A DNA stretch of 64,000 nucleotides. Origin: Hyphomicrobiales bacterium (GTDB taxonomy: Bacteria > Pseudomonadota > Alphaproteobacteria > Rhizobiales > JACESI01). The stretch spans positions 558,001 through 622,000 of the forward strand of contig JBDXGY010000006.1 of the NCBI GenBank assembly GCA_039989895.1, given 5' to 3'. The notes under the pieces were generated by a model. The model was not told the DNA's origin and did not search any database. It was given only the letters and a program-made list of their open reading frames with translations. Positions 1-8,685 of the stretch are shown here, one piece after another. The position numbers and the translations under genes were made by a program. Numbering within the stretch: position 1 is the stretch's first letter; every line of letters starts with the position of its first letter.

Positions 1-444
1 CATACCAAGGCGGTTCATACCGGTATCAATATGTAGGGCTGCGGGGTGACCATCACTGTTATCAGCCCACTCCTTAACTTCGTCTATTGAATTAAGAACT
101 GGCTTTAAATTATTGTTTTTATATAGATTTGAGCAATCAAATAGAAGGCCATTTAAGATGTAAATCGAGGCGTCTATATCCAAGCCTCTGACGCGTATCC
201 CTTCCTCGGGAGTCGCCACAAAATATGTTTTGCAACCCGCATCAGATAATGATTCTACGGCTTTTTCAAGTGTGATGCCATAGGCATCCGCTTTAATCAC
301 CGCACCGCATTCCGTTGGATTGTCGCCTTGATTCACGGTGTCGCGCAAGTGGCGCCAGTTATCAGCAAAGGCTTCAAGATCGACTGTTAAGCGTCCGCAA
401 GAAAGAGGGTTCAATGTTGGGTAATCAGACAAATCTACCATCAT
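1..444 (-). CDS. alr: alanine racemase, partial (3' end cut by the window)
   Basis: PLP-dependent enzyme that interconverts L- and D-alanine for peptidoglycan synthesis. Reading leftwards from the ATG at 444, the frame stays open to base 1 (148 codons). It shows the N-terminal PLP-lysine motif AVIKADAYG (about residue 45) and the later fold I signature HIDTGMNRLG close to the window edge. The C-terminal half, with the catalytic tyrosine, lies outside. A second ATG follows the first directly, so the start is uncertain by one codon. It lies 32 bp downstream of dnaB on the same strand, an order common in Rhizobiales, so cotranscription is likely. Confidence 0.93.
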   Translation of the reverse strand, partial: MMVDLSDYPTLNPLSCGRLTVDLEAFADNWRHLRDTVNQGDNPTECGAVIKADAYGITLEKAVESLSDAGCKTYFVATPEEGIRVRGLDIDASIYILNGLLFDCSNLYKNNNLKPVLNSIDEVKEWADNSDGHPAALHIDTGMNRLGM

Positions 445-476
445 GTATTATCCCTACATCTTGCCTCAAATGACGC

Positions 477-1970
477 CTAATACTGGTCGGGTAATTGCGA
501 TGAATTTGCGAGATCAGAGAAGCGGGTATACTGCGGCGTGAAGGAGAGCGGCACAATACCTGTGGGACCATGCCTTTGTTTGGCAACAATCACCTCAGCG
601 ACCCCGCGTGCTTTCTCCATCTTCGTAAACCATTCCGCATAAGATGGGTCATCTTGTGGTGGTTCTTTATTCTGAAGATAATATTCCTCACGATAAATAA
701 ACAACACCACATCGGCGTCCTGCTCAATAGAGCCTGATTCTCGAAGGTCGGAGAGTTGCGGGTGTTTGTCGTCGCGACTTTCGACAGCACGTGAAAGCTG
801 GGAGAGGGCGATGATCGGTACTTTCAATTCCTTCGCCAGTGATTTCAAACCGGTGGTGATTTCCGTAATTTCCTGCACCCGATTGCCTGCATTTTTCGAG
901 CTGCCCGACATCAACTGCACATAGTCAACCACCAAAAGATCAAGCCCATGCTGTCGCTTCAAGCGTCTTGCTCGGGTGGAAAGCTGCGCGATGGAAATGC
1001 CGCCCGTCTGGTCGATAAACAAGGGCTTCGATTGCATGTCCTGCACGGCAAAGGTGAGCTTGTCATATTCGGCAGGTGAAATCTCTCCTCGGCGAATTTT
1101 GCTTGATGAGACTTCCGCCTGTTCAGAAACCACACGTGTTGCCAGCTGTTCCGCTGACATCTCCAATGAGAAGAAGCCAACGCGCCCACCGTTTTTCGGT
1201 TTTATTGTCCCATCAGCCTGTACTTCTGGTTCATAGGCGCTTGCGACATTATAGGCGATATTGGTGGCCAGCGATGTTTTGCCCATGCCGGGACGAGCTG
1301 CCAAAATGATAAGGTCGGATGATTGTAGACCACCCATGCGGCGATCAAGGTCGCTTAGACCAGTCGCACATCCAGATAACTGTCCATCGCGCTGAAAGGC
1401 AGCACCGGCCATTTCAATTGATTCTGTGAGTGCAGACGAAAAATTGACAAAACCGCGTGCCTCACTGCCGGTTTCGGCCAATTCAAACAGTCGTTTCTCT
1501 GCTCCTTCGATCTGATCGCGCGGTGTCATCTCAGATGGTGCATCATAGGCCGTATTCACCACTTCTTCGCCCACATCAATGAGTGCGCGTCTGATCGCGA
1601 GATCTTGTATAGCGCGACCATAGTCAACAGCATTGATAATGGTGGTGGCTTCACCGGCTAGGCGAGCTAGATATTGAACCAGCGTAATCTCGCCAACTTG
1701 TTGTTCTGCCGGCAAAAATGTTTTGATGGTGATTGGATTGGCAATCTTATCCATACGAATAATTTTGCCAGCTTCTTCATAAATCAATTGGTGGATTGGC
1801 TCATAAAAGTGCTCGGCCTTGAGAAAATCAGAAACGCGATCATAAGCGCTGTTATTGACCAAAATAGCGCCCAAAAGCGCCTGCTCAACCTCAAGGTTGG
1901 CAGGTGATGATCTGAAATCCTGCATTTGCTGCGGGTCATTTGCTGGAGCAAAATTAGGCGCTGTTTCCAT
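477..1970 (-). CDS. dnaB: replicative DNA helicase DnaB
   Basis: Hexameric 5'-3' helicase that unwinds DNA at the replication fork and recruits primase. The 497-residue product has the N-terminal DnaB domain (about 25-125), then the RecA-like C-terminal ATPase with Walker A ARPGMGKTS, a Walker B region LLVVDYVQLM and the SQLSRAVESR stretch typical of DnaB. Length is normal for alphaproteobacteria. The ATG is preceded by an AGAGGAA ribosome-binding site 7 bases upstream. No intein or insertion is visible. It stands apart from the rplI operon upstream, which ends in its own terminator, and probably has its own promoter in 1971-2200. Confidence 0.97.
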   Translation of the reverse strand: METAPNFAPANDPQQMQDFRSSPANLEVEQALLGAILVNNSAYDRVSDFLKAEHFYEPIHQLIYEEAGKIIRMDKIANPITIKTFLPAEQQVGEITLVQYLARLAGEATTIINAVDYGRAIQDLAIRRALIDVGEEVVNTAYDAPSEMTPRDQIEGAEKRLFELAETGSEARGFVNFSSALTESIEMAGAAFQRDGQLSGCATGLSDLDRRMGGLQSSDLIILAARPGMGKTSLATNIAYNVASAYEPEVQADGTIKPKNGGRVGFFSLEMSAEQLATRVVSEQAEVSSSKIRRGEISPAEYDKLTFAVQDMQSKPLFIDQTGGISIAQLSTRARRLKRQHGLDLLVVDYVQLMSGSSKNAGNRVQEITEITTGLKSLAKELKVPIIALSQLSRAVESRDDKHPQLSDLRESGSIEQDADVVLFIYREEYYLQNKEPPQDDPSYAEWFTKMEKARGVAEVIVAKQRHGPTGIVPLSFTPQYTRFSDLANSSQLPDQY

Positions 1971-2200
1971 TCGTAATTCCTCTAAAGCTGTACCAATTTG
2001 ATAAACGGTTCGATCGCTTCACAAAAGAGCTTTTTCGAGGAAAATAAATAAATTATTTTTTATGGCGCAAAACGCCTTCTTTGTGGATAAGAGTGGGAAG
2101 AAAATGAGGGTCAGGTTTATATTCCTGACTAGGGTCATTTGATAAATTTCGCGATGAATATGCGTTCTCTATCGTCGCTCTGTTTAGCAACAAAACGCAA

Positions 2201-2233
2201 TAAAACCCCGAAGAAAATTCCTTCTTCGGGGTT
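2201..2233 (-). terminator. Rho-independent terminator of the rpsF-rplI operon
   Basis: A perfect 12-bp inverted repeat (arms 2204-2215 and 2222-2233, AACCCCGAAGAA) with a 6-base loop lies 23 bp past the rplI stop. On the minus strand it is followed by TTTTATTG, a short interrupted U-tract. Position and orientation fit termination of the ribosomal protein operon before dnaB. Confidence 0.8.
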
Positions 2234-2256
2234 CATTCAAAGGACTGTGACAGTCG

Positions 2257-2895
2257 TTATTCTTTTTCACTGTCATCCGCTGTTTCGGCTTCAGCTTCAC
2301 TGGTCGCATCAGTATCTTCTGCGTCGTCATCATCACTACGAGCGCCTTCTTCGAAGAATTCATCCATTTCACCATCGAAGACTTCAAGGTCAAGCTCGAT
2401 CTCTTCGCGTTGTGATAGATCCTCACCTGCCGCTTGACGGGTTGCTTCATCAGGAGAACGCGCGATATTGGTTGTTACCGTGATGTCTACTTCTGGGTGA
2501 AGTGTAATTGGAACCACATGCATGCCGATTGTTTTAATCGGTTGTTCCATTGTAACTTGTGCGCGGGAAACGCTGTAACCAGCTTCATTTAGTGAATCAG
2601 CAATATCGCGTGCAGAGACTGATCCATAAAGTTGGCCTGTTTCACCAGCAGAACGGATAACTGGGAATGTAAAGCCATTGAGTTTTGAGCCAACTTCTTC
2701 TGCTTCTTTTTTGCGTTCAAGGTTACGCGCTTCAAGCTCTACACGTTGACCTTCAAACTTTTGTTTGTTGGCTTCTGTAGCGCGAAGGGCTTTGCCTGTT
2801 GGCAAAAGAAAATTGCGGGCATAGCCGTCTTTAACGCGGACGATTTCGCCCATCTGTCCGAGTTTTGCGACTCGTTCGAGTAGTATGATTTCCAT
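2257..2895 (-). CDS. rplI: 50S ribosomal protein L9 with long acidic tail
   Basis: Large-subunit protein that binds 23S rRNA at the base of the L1 stalk. The first ~150 residues are a normal L9: [19 protein letters not shown] start, [15 protein letters not shown] signature, long connecting helix and C-terminal domain. At 212 residues it is longer than the usual 148-190 because of an Asp/Glu-rich tail (about residues 165-212). A strong AAGGAG site lies just upstream of the ATG. It is the last gene of the rpsF-rpsR-DUF2232-rplI operon and ends before a strong terminator. Acidic L9 tails occur in other alphaproteobacteria; their role is not known to me. Confidence 0.96.
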   Translation of the reverse strand: MEIILLERVAKLGQMGEIVRVKDGYARNFLLPTGKALRATEANKQKFEGQRVELEARNLERKKEAEEVGSKLNGFTFPVIRSAGETGQLYGSVSARDIADSLNEAGYSVSRAQVTMEQPIKTIGMHVVPITLHPEVDITVTTNIARSPDEATRQAAGEDLSQREEIELDLEVFDGEMDEFFEEGARSDDDDAEDTDATSEAEAETADDSEKE

Positions 2896-2907
2896 TGTGT
2901 CGTCTCC

Positions 2908-3855
2908 TTATGGGGTATTTGTTGGTGAGTGTGGATTAGCAAGGCGATAGCGTTGCCGGATTTTGAAAAAATGGTCCGCAATTCCAATGCCGAATACAAG
3001 TAAGATCGGAATAGATAAAATTAGGACTGCCATATATAGCGAGGCCAGAAGAACGCCGCGCATTGGTAAATGAGCCGTAGCAACATGCACGGTGTTAAAA
3101 CCAAGTATGGTAATCGCCATTATAATAGTGCCAAAAAAAGCAGCACCTAGAAAAGAAAGAGGCGGGCTGATTAAACTAAGCAAAACAGCAGCACCAAAAA
3201 CTGGAATAACAAGATTCGGAAGCTCCGCCATTTTCAGAAAAAAGCTCGGTCTGTTAAAGCGGTCTGATACTTTGGCAATCTTGATGCCCAGCGATAGATT
3301 AAGCCACATAACAAGCAACCACGCCATTGGCATGCTGTAAGGTGTAATCTTAACTTGAAACCGGATCGCATTTTCCATTGTTTCGCGAGTTGTTGCATCG
3401 AGTTGTTCTAGTGTGGGGGCAAATTCACTAAGGCCGCGCTTGGTGACTTCTTCGGCGTTGAAACCGGAAATCATAAAAGCTAGACCGACAGTCGCGCCGC
3501 CAATTAAAACAGCACGCCATAAAATAGTGCTTTCGGGAAACCATTCTTCCGCCTGATCAGGGTCATCTTGGCGTGACAGGCCTGTCAAATGCGCTAGATA
3601 AGCGATAGGTAAGCCAAAGAGAACAATAAATAGCAGGCCACCTGTGGGTGTCGCAATAAGGCTCAAGCCCATAAAGGCAACAACTGCTGCTATAAACCCG
3701 ATTACCGAGCCCCATCCAAGGCTTGCAATTGCGATGGGCAATGGCGAGAGAATCATTAAAGGCAGGGCGAGGGAGGTTCCCGTTAGCCCAGCAGCGAGCA
3801 ACACCATAGAGGTGGCTCCAGCAACAAGGGCAATGAGGATATTTTGAGGCGTCAT
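2908..3855 (-). CDS. DUF2232 family multipass membrane protein
   Basis: A 315-residue inner-membrane protein with about eight hydrophobic segments (first around 5-30, last around 275-300) and a short basic C-terminus. It resembles the DUF2232 (YybS-like) family, commonly found between rpsR and rplI in alphaproteobacteria. The fold is reminiscent of substrate-binding ECF/transporter-like membrane proteins, but no substrate can be read from the sequence. It lies 12 bp upstream of rplI, so the genes are probably cotranscribed. The ribosome-binding site is weak, so lower translation than its ribosomal neighbours is likely. Function unknown. Confidence 0.82.
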   Translation of the reverse strand: MTPQNILIALVAGATSMVLLAAGLTGTSLALPLMILSPLPIAIASLGWGSVIGFIAAVVAFMGLSLIATPTGGLLFIVLFGLPIAYLAHLTGLSRQDDPDQAEEWFPESTILWRAVLIGGATVGLAFMISGFNAEEVTKRGLSEFAPTLEQLDATTRETMENAIRFQVKITPYSMPMAWLLVMWLNLSLGIKIAKVSDRFNRPSFFLKMAELPNLVIPVFGAAVLLSLISPPLSFLGAAFFGTIIMAITILGFNTVHVATAHLPMRGVLLASLYMAVLILSIPILLVFGIGIADHFFKIRQRYRLANPHSPTNTP

Positions 3856-3968
3856 AAAAGTGCTGTCCCGCTTGGCGGTTAGAACCGGACAACTCTAGGT
3901 TTCCAGCCCAACATGAAATTTGAAAGCGGCGCTCTCATTCGATTGAAAGCGTCGCCGATTTTAGATGT

Positions 3969-4217
3969 TTATTTAATTACATAAGGCAATAGGCCAAGGA
4001 AGCGTGCGCGCTTAATGGCTTTTGCAAGTTCACGTTGTTTCTTTATGGAAACAGCGGTGATGCGGCTTGGTACGATTTTGCCACGTTCAGAAATGTAACG
4101 CTGAAGAGTGCGAACATCTTTGTAATCAATCTTCGGTGCATTTGGTCCAGTGAATGGACATGTTTTGCGACGGCGAAAGAAGGGGCGTCGTGATGCCTGT
4201 TGTGCGATTTCAACCAT
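3969..4217 (-). CDS. rpsR: 30S ribosomal protein S18
   Basis: Small-subunit protein that pairs with S6 on the platform of the 30S subunit. The 82-residue product is of normal length and shows the core [20 protein letters not shown] followed by PSRITAV and [11 protein letters not shown], diagnostic of S18. The N-terminus is basic ([13 protein letters not shown]). The ATG is preceded by an AGGAGA site. It lies 11 bp after rpsF. A 113-bp gap to the DUF2232 gene follows, with no convincing terminator. Confidence 0.97.
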   Translation of the reverse strand: MVEIAQQASRRPFFRRRKTCPFTGPNAPKIDYKDVRTLQRYISERGKIVPSRITAVSIKKQRELAKAIKRARFLGLLPYVIK

Positions 4218-4228
4218 ATCAATATCTC

Positions 4229-4639
4229 CTATTCACTGCGCGGTGCGCGGTCGCCACGATCACCACGATCAGGACGGTCACCTCTGGGGCCACCACGGCT
4301 TGGGCGGTCGTCACGGTCACGTTTTTGCAACATAACGGATGGGCCTTCTTCATGTTCTTCCACACGCAATGTCTGGAAGCGAAGAATATCCTCATTGATA
4401 CGCATTTGACGTTCCATTTCCTGCACAGCAGCACTTGGAGCGTCAATGTTCATCAAAGCATAATGCGCTTTGCGGTTTTTATTAATCCGGTAGGTAAGGG
4501 ACTTAAGACCCCAGTTTTCAGTTTTTGCAACTGATCCACCATTTTCTTCCAACAGGGCTTTAAACTGTTCGATCATCTGATCGACCTGCTGGGCGGACAC
4601 ATCTTGGCGTGCCATAAATATATGTTCGTAGAGAGCCAT
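4229..4639 (-). CDS. rpsF: 30S ribosomal protein S6
   Basis: Small-subunit protein that dimerises with S18. The start MALYEHIF at 4639 is chosen because family members begin there and an AAAGGCAG site precedes it; upstream in-frame ATGs lack support. The product is 136 residues. The S6 fold covers about 1-100 ([17 protein letters not shown] in the middle). It is followed by a low-complexity tail rich in Arg, Asp, Gly and Pro with GDR/PDR repeats. Such extensions are common in alphaproteobacterial S6 and are probably disordered and surface-exposed. First gene of the ribosomal operon, divergent from fabD. Confidence 0.96.
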   Translation of the reverse strand: MALYEHIFMARQDVSAQQVDQMIEQFKALLEENGGSVAKTENWGLKSLTYRINKNRKAHYALMNIDAPSAAVQEMERQMRINEDILRFQTLRVEEHEEGPSVMLQKRDRDDRPSRGGPRGDRPDRGDRGDRAPRSE

Positions 4640-4992
4640 GCTCTGCCTTTCTGTTTTCATGTCACTCAAGCCGTAAGCGCGAAGCCTCATCAACACCTGT
4701 CTGTAATAGAAAGGCAGAATAAGCACCAGTGGAGAGCGGAGACACGGGAAGACGATTTTATCTGAAAATCTACTGTTTCAATGATGCAAAGAATAAAGCA
4801 TTCACTGAACCAACCTTCCGTTCAGCCCCCAGCTCACAGCTGAGTTCGGCGTTTAATAGCCGTTTTTGTGTGCTTTGCAAGTAAAAACATTGAAAAGATG
4901 TGATTTTGGATCAGTTCTGTCATTGCTTGACAAAACATTGTAGTTTAGCAACTCATCGCTATCAAAATAATAAAAGGCGGATATCAACAATT
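4640..4992. promoter_or_regulatory. divergent promoter region between rpsF and fabD
   Basis: A 353-bp gene-free interval that must hold the promoters of the leftward ribosomal operon and the rightward fab operon. On the plus strand TTGACA (4927-4932) resembles a -35 element, but no good -10 is evident at the right spacing. A small CGGC/GCCG hairpin followed by five T lies at about 4847-4868. No tRNA or riboswitch fold was recognised. Confidence 0.35.
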
Positions 4993-5934
4993 ATGACACT
5001 TTCACTCACTTTCCCAGGACAAGGCAGTCAGACAATTGGCATGGGTAAAGCACTGGCTGACTCATATCCAGCCGCACGCGCTGTATTTGAAGAAGTTGAT
5101 GATGCGCTTGGGGAAAAACTATCTGATTTGATGTGGAGTGGTACGCAGGAAGACTTGACCCTAACTAGAAATGCACAGCCTGCTTTAATGGCGGCTAGTC
5201 TGGCCGCGATTAAAGTGCTGGAGAACGAAGGTCTTGATATCGCAAGTCAAGTCGCTTGTGTTGCGGGCCATTCTTTGGGCGAATATTCAGCGCTGGCCGC
5301 GGTTGGAAGTTTAACTATCTCAGATGCTGCCAAGCTTTTGAGAATTCGCGGCAAGGCAATGCAAGAAGCGGTTCCTGTGGGCGAAGGGGCGATGGCCGTT
5401 GTTTTGGGGCTGAACCTTGAAGCTGTTCGTGAAATCGCTGATTTGGCCGCACAAGGTGCAGTATGCGAAGTGGCAAACGATAATTCAGATATTCAAGTCG
5501 TTGTCTCTGGCCATAAAGCGGCTGTTGAGCGTGCGATTGATGTTGCAAAATCAAAAGGGGCGAAACGGGCGATGTTGCTGCCTGTGTCAGCGCCGTTCCA
5601 TTGCCGATTGATGGCACCGGCCGCTGAGGTGATGGCTGAGGCTCTTTCATCGGTGAATGTAAATGCGCCCATTGTACCACTTGTTGCTAATGTGATTGCA
5701 GGTCCGGTTACTGATCCTTCCGCTATTAGAAAAAACCTTGTGACTCAGGTGTCTGGTTCTGTGCGTTGGCGTGAATCGATGAAGTGGATGTTAGAAAATG
5801 ATGTCTCAAAACAGCTGGAAGTTGGGGCAGGTAAGGTGCTAACCGGCCTTATTCGCCGTATGGACAAACAGATTGAGGCGGCAGCTTTTGGTGGGCCTGA
5901 TGACATTGAAGCTGCAAAAGCGCTTTGGGTATAA
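4993..5934 (+). CDS. fabD: malonyl-CoA:ACP transacylase
   Basis: Transfers malonyl groups from CoA to acyl carrier protein, committing malonate to fatty acid elongation. The start MTLSLTFPGQGSQ (ATG 4993) matches the family, giving 313 residues; an in-frame ATG 31 codons upstream looks spurious. Key motifs are the oxyanion-hole loop FPGQGSQ (about 7-13), the nucleophile elbow GHSLGEYSA (about 90-100), and SAPFHCRLM carrying the catalytic histidine. Length is normal. It is the first gene of the fabD-fabG-acpP-fabF cluster, 19 bp before fabG. Confidence 0.96.
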   Translation: MTLSLTFPGQGSQTIGMGKALADSYPAARAVFEEVDDALGEKLSDLMWSGTQEDLTLTRNAQPALMAASLAAIKVLENEGLDIASQVACVAGHSLGEYSALAAVGSLTISDAAKLLRIRGKAMQEAVPVGEGAMAVVLGLNLEAVREIADLAAQGAVCEVANDNSDIQVVVSGHKAAVERAIDVAKSKGAKRAMLLPVSAPFHCRLMAPAAEVMAEALSSVNVNAPIVPLVANVIAGPVTDPSAIRKNLVTQVSGSVRWRESMKWMLENDVSKQLEVGAGKVLTGLIRRMDKQIEAAAFGGPDDIEAAKALWV

Positions 5935-5953
5935 AGTTGAAGGATTTTAAATA

Positions 5954-6688
5954 ATGGATTTAACAGGTAAAAATGCACTAATAACCGGCGCATCTGGCGG
6001 TATTGGCAAGGCGATTGCTGAAAAACTTTACAGCTTAGGCGCAAGTGTCGCTCTGACAGGGACGAGAGAATCAGTTCTCAACGAGGTTGCAGCAAGTCTT
6101 GGTGAGCGCGCGCATCCCATTGTGTGTAATCTTTCTGATAGTGAAGCTCTTAATGGTTTGGTGCCGGCAGCGATTGAAGCAATGGGCAGTGTTGATATTC
6201 TGGTCAATAATGCAGGCATCACAAAAGATAATCTTTTCATGCGTATGAAGCAGGAAGAATGGGATGATGTTATCGCCGTTAATCTAACCGCTGCTTTCAA
6301 ACTATCCAAAGCGGTTCTGCGAGGCATGATGAAAGCACGTCATGGCAGAATTATACAAATCACCTCTGTGGTCGGTGTGACGGGCAATCCAGGGCAAGGC
6401 AACTATTGCGCAACAAAAGCGGGCATCATTGGCATGTCAAAATCATTAGCGCAGGAAGTGGCGAGCAGAAACATAACCGTTAATAGTATTGCGCCAGGGT
6501 TTATTGAAACTGCGATGACAGATGTGTTGGATGAAAAACAGCATGAAGCCATTATGAATAATGTTCCTGCCGGTCGTCTTGGGCGGCCTGATGAGATTGC
6601 TTCAGCGGTTGCATTTCTTGCAAGCGATGAGGCTTCTTACATCACGGGGCAAACGCTGCATGTGAATGGCGGCATGGCTATGATCTAG
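5954..6688 (+). CDS. fabG: 3-oxoacyl-ACP reductase
   Basis: NADPH-dependent short-chain dehydrogenase that reduces 3-oxoacyl-ACP in type II fatty acid synthesis. The 244-residue product shows the nucleotide motif TGASGGIGKA (about 12-21), NNAGIT (about 86), the catalytic Ser in ITSVVG, and YCATKAG with Tyr and Lys of the active site. The C-terminal GGMAMI matches FabG. It follows fabD by 19 bp and is likely cotranscribed. The 220-bp gap before acpP suggests that acpP also has its own promoter. Confidence 0.96.
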   Translation: MDLTGKNALITGASGGIGKAIAEKLYSLGASVALTGTRESVLNEVAASLGERAHPIVCNLSDSEALNGLVPAAIEAMGSVDILVNNAGITKDNLFMRMKQEEWDDVIAVNLTAAFKLSKAVLRGMMKARHGRIIQITSVVGVTGNPGQGNYCATKAGIIGMSKSLAQEVASRNITVNSIAPGFIETAMTDVLDEKQHEAIMNNVPAGRLGRPDEIASAVAFLASDEASYITGQTLHVNGGMAMI

Positions 6689-6908
6689 GTTCCACGCACA
6701 ATTTTCCACGATCTAGGCATAATAATGCAGCTTAATTGCAAAAATATTACTTCTAGACACGCCAAGGCTTGCGTCTTGAGGCTGTCTGTGGCAAACGCCT
6801 TTCAACGATTATCGGTAAGTGCTATCTAGCGCTTCGAATTAAAATAGCGCAAAAGAAGCCGATACAAATGCGCAAATTAAATCTGGCCTTAAATTTAGGA
6901 ACGACAAA

Positions 6909-7145
6909 ATGAGTGATATTGCAGATCGCGTTAAAAAAATTGTTATCGAGCATCTTGGTGTTGAAGCAGATAAAGTGGCTATTGAAGCTAGCTTTATAGA
7001 TGATCTTGGTGCGGATAGTTTGGACACTGTTGAGCTTGTCATGGCGTTCGAAGAAGAGTTTGGCGTTGAAATTCCAGACGATGCTGCTGAAACCATTCTG
7101 ACAGTTGGCGATGCTGTGAAATTCTTGGAATCTGCTTCTGCTTAA
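6909..7145 (+). CDS. acpP: acyl carrier protein
   Basis: Small acidic carrier of growing acyl chains, attached through 4'-phosphopantetheine. The 78-residue product has the [15 protein letters not shown] motif, whose Ser (about residue 37) is the phosphopantetheine attachment site, and the typical four-helix acidic composition. It sits between fabG and fabF as in most Gram-negative fab clusters. A terminator directly downstream suggests strong separate expression, as expected for an abundant protein. Confidence 0.97.
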   Translation: MSDIADRVKKIVIEHLGVEADKVAIEASFIDDLGADSLDTVELVMAFEEEFGVEIPDDAAETILTVGDAVKFLESASA

Positions 7146-7163
7146 GAACGCTATATTTTCATG

Positions 7164-7200
7164 AATGCCAGCTTTCTTGAATAAAGAGGGCTGGCATTTT
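7164..7200 (+). terminator. Rho-independent terminator after acpP
   Basis: Inverted repeat AATGCCAGC (7164-7172) and GCTGGCATT (7190-7198), with further partial TTTCTT/AAAGAG pairing inside, followed by a short T-run. It lies 18 bp after the acpP stop and before fabF on the same strand, so it probably limits readthrough into fabF. Confidence 0.72.
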
Positions 7201-7252
7201 GACATCTACAAAATGCTTGTGATTATGGCTAAGATAATAGTGGGTTCTTGAT

Positions 7253-8518
7253 ATGCGGCGAGTTGTTATAACTGGTTTGGGTGCTGTAACTCCGTTAGGC
7301 GATGGGGTTGAGCACACATGGTCTCGCCTTTTGAATGGCGATAGCGCTGCGGCTCGTATCGAAAAGTTCGATGTAGAGGATTTGGCTTGTAAAATAGCCT
7401 GTGAAGTTCCGCGCGGCGATGGCAGCAACGGAACGTTTAACCCTGATACCTACATGTTGCCAAAAGAGCAGCGTAAGATTGATGATTTTATCATCTATGG
7501 TCTTGCTGCGGCCAAACAGGCACTCGATGACGCTAATTGGCATCCTCAAAGCTATGAAGATCAATGTGCAACAGGTGTTGTGATTGGTTCGGGTGTTGGT
7601 GGTCTTGAGGGTATTGGTGCGGCAGAAGTAACAATGCGCGACAAAGGTCCTCGGCGCATCTCTCCATTCTTTGTGACTGGCCGCCTCATCAATTTAATCA
7701 GCGGGTATGTATCCATTAAGCATGGCCTGAAGGGGCCGAATCACTGTGTTGTAACAGCATGTTCTACGGGTGCTCATGCCATTGGAGATGCCTCGCGAAT
7801 GGTGGCGCTTGGTGATGCGGATGTGATGGTCGCTGGCGGTGCAGAATCAGGCGTTTGCCGACTTGGTATTGCTGGTTTCGTAGCATGTCGCGCGCTATCG
7901 TCAGCCTTTAATGATGACCCAAAATCTGGCTCACGCCCTTATGACAAGGACCGCGATGGTTTCGTCATGGGTGATGGTGCTGGTATTGTTGTGGTAGAAG
8001 AACTCGAACATGCTCTTGCACGCGGTGCAAAAATTTATGCGGAAATCGTAGGCTATGGCCTGTCTGGAGATGCTCATCATATAACTGCGCCGTCTCACGA
8101 TGGTGATGGTGCTTATCGTTGTATGATGGCAGCTTGTAACCGAGCCGGTATTTCCCCTAGTGACATTGATTATATCAATGCCCACGGCACATCGACGCCT
8201 GTTGGAGACGAGATTGAACTGCGGGCGGTGGAACGACTTGTCGGTGATGGAGCATCATCGCTTTCCATGTCTTCTACAAAATCTGCTATTGGTCACCTGT
8301 TAGGTGCTGCCGGTGCTGTTGAGGCTATTTTTACGACACTCGCCATTCGTGATCAAGTCGCTCCACCAACACTTAACCTCGATAATCCATCAGTTGAGAG
8401 TCGTATTGATTTGGTTCCTCATGTCAAAAAAGACATGAATATAGACATAGCTCTCTCTAATTCGTTCGGTTTTGGTGGAACAAATGCATCATTGGTGATG
8501 AAGCGCTTTACTAAATAG
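7253..8518 (+). CDS. fabF: beta-ketoacyl-ACP synthase II
   Basis: Condensing enzyme that elongates acyl-ACP with malonyl-ACP. The 421-residue protein begins MRRVVITGLGAVTPLGDG and carries the full Cys-His-His triad: Cys in VTACSTGAHAI (about 170), His in NAHGTSTPVGDE (about 308) and His in GHLLGAAGAVEA (about 346). GFGGTNASLV near the end is the usual glycine-rich loop. Length is standard. It is separated from acpP by a terminator and from mltG by 167 bp. Confidence 0.96.
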   Translation: MRRVVITGLGAVTPLGDGVEHTWSRLLNGDSAAARIEKFDVEDLACKIACEVPRGDGSNGTFNPDTYMLPKEQRKIDDFIIYGLAAAKQALDDANWHPQSYEDQCATGVVIGSGVGGLEGIGAAEVTMRDKGPRRISPFFVTGRLINLISGYVSIKHGLKGPNHCVVTACSTGAHAIGDASRMVALGDADVMVAGGAESGVCRLGIAGFVACRALSSAFNDDPKSGSRPYDKDRDGFVMGDGAGIVVVEELEHALARGAKIYAEIVGYGLSGDAHHITAPSHDGDGAYRCMMAACNRAGISPSDIDYINAHGTSTPVGDEIELRAVERLVGDGASSLSMSSTKSAIGHLLGAAGAVEAIFTTLAIRDQVAPPTLNLDNPSVESRIDLVPHVKKDMNIDIALSNSFGFGGTNASLVMKRFTK

Positions 8519-8627
8519 AGTAATATTAATTATCGTAATTTCGACATAATAATGCACATGTTGTGCGGTGTTATGTCCATAAGAATACGCATCAAATCAT
8601 GGTGTGATTCAAAATGTATATTAGATG

Positions 8628-8658
8628 TTCCGCTGAGTTTGTGGCGGAATTTTATTAA
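8628..8658 (+). terminator. possible terminator between fabF and mltG
   Basis: Six-bp inverted repeat TTCCGC (8628-8633) and GCGGAA (8644-8649) with a 10-base loop, followed by TTTTATTA. The stem is short, so this may be a weak terminator or attenuator rather than a full stop. Confidence 0.4.
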
Positions 8659-8685
8659 TTACGGCGACACAAAGGTTATTGGATT

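Noticed and set aside
4150-4534. Long plus-strand frames opposite rpsF and rpsR
   Set aside because: They lie antisense to well-supported ribosomal protein genes, are rich in Arg/Ser/Gly from the repeat tail of S6, and have no ribosome-binding site or family signature.
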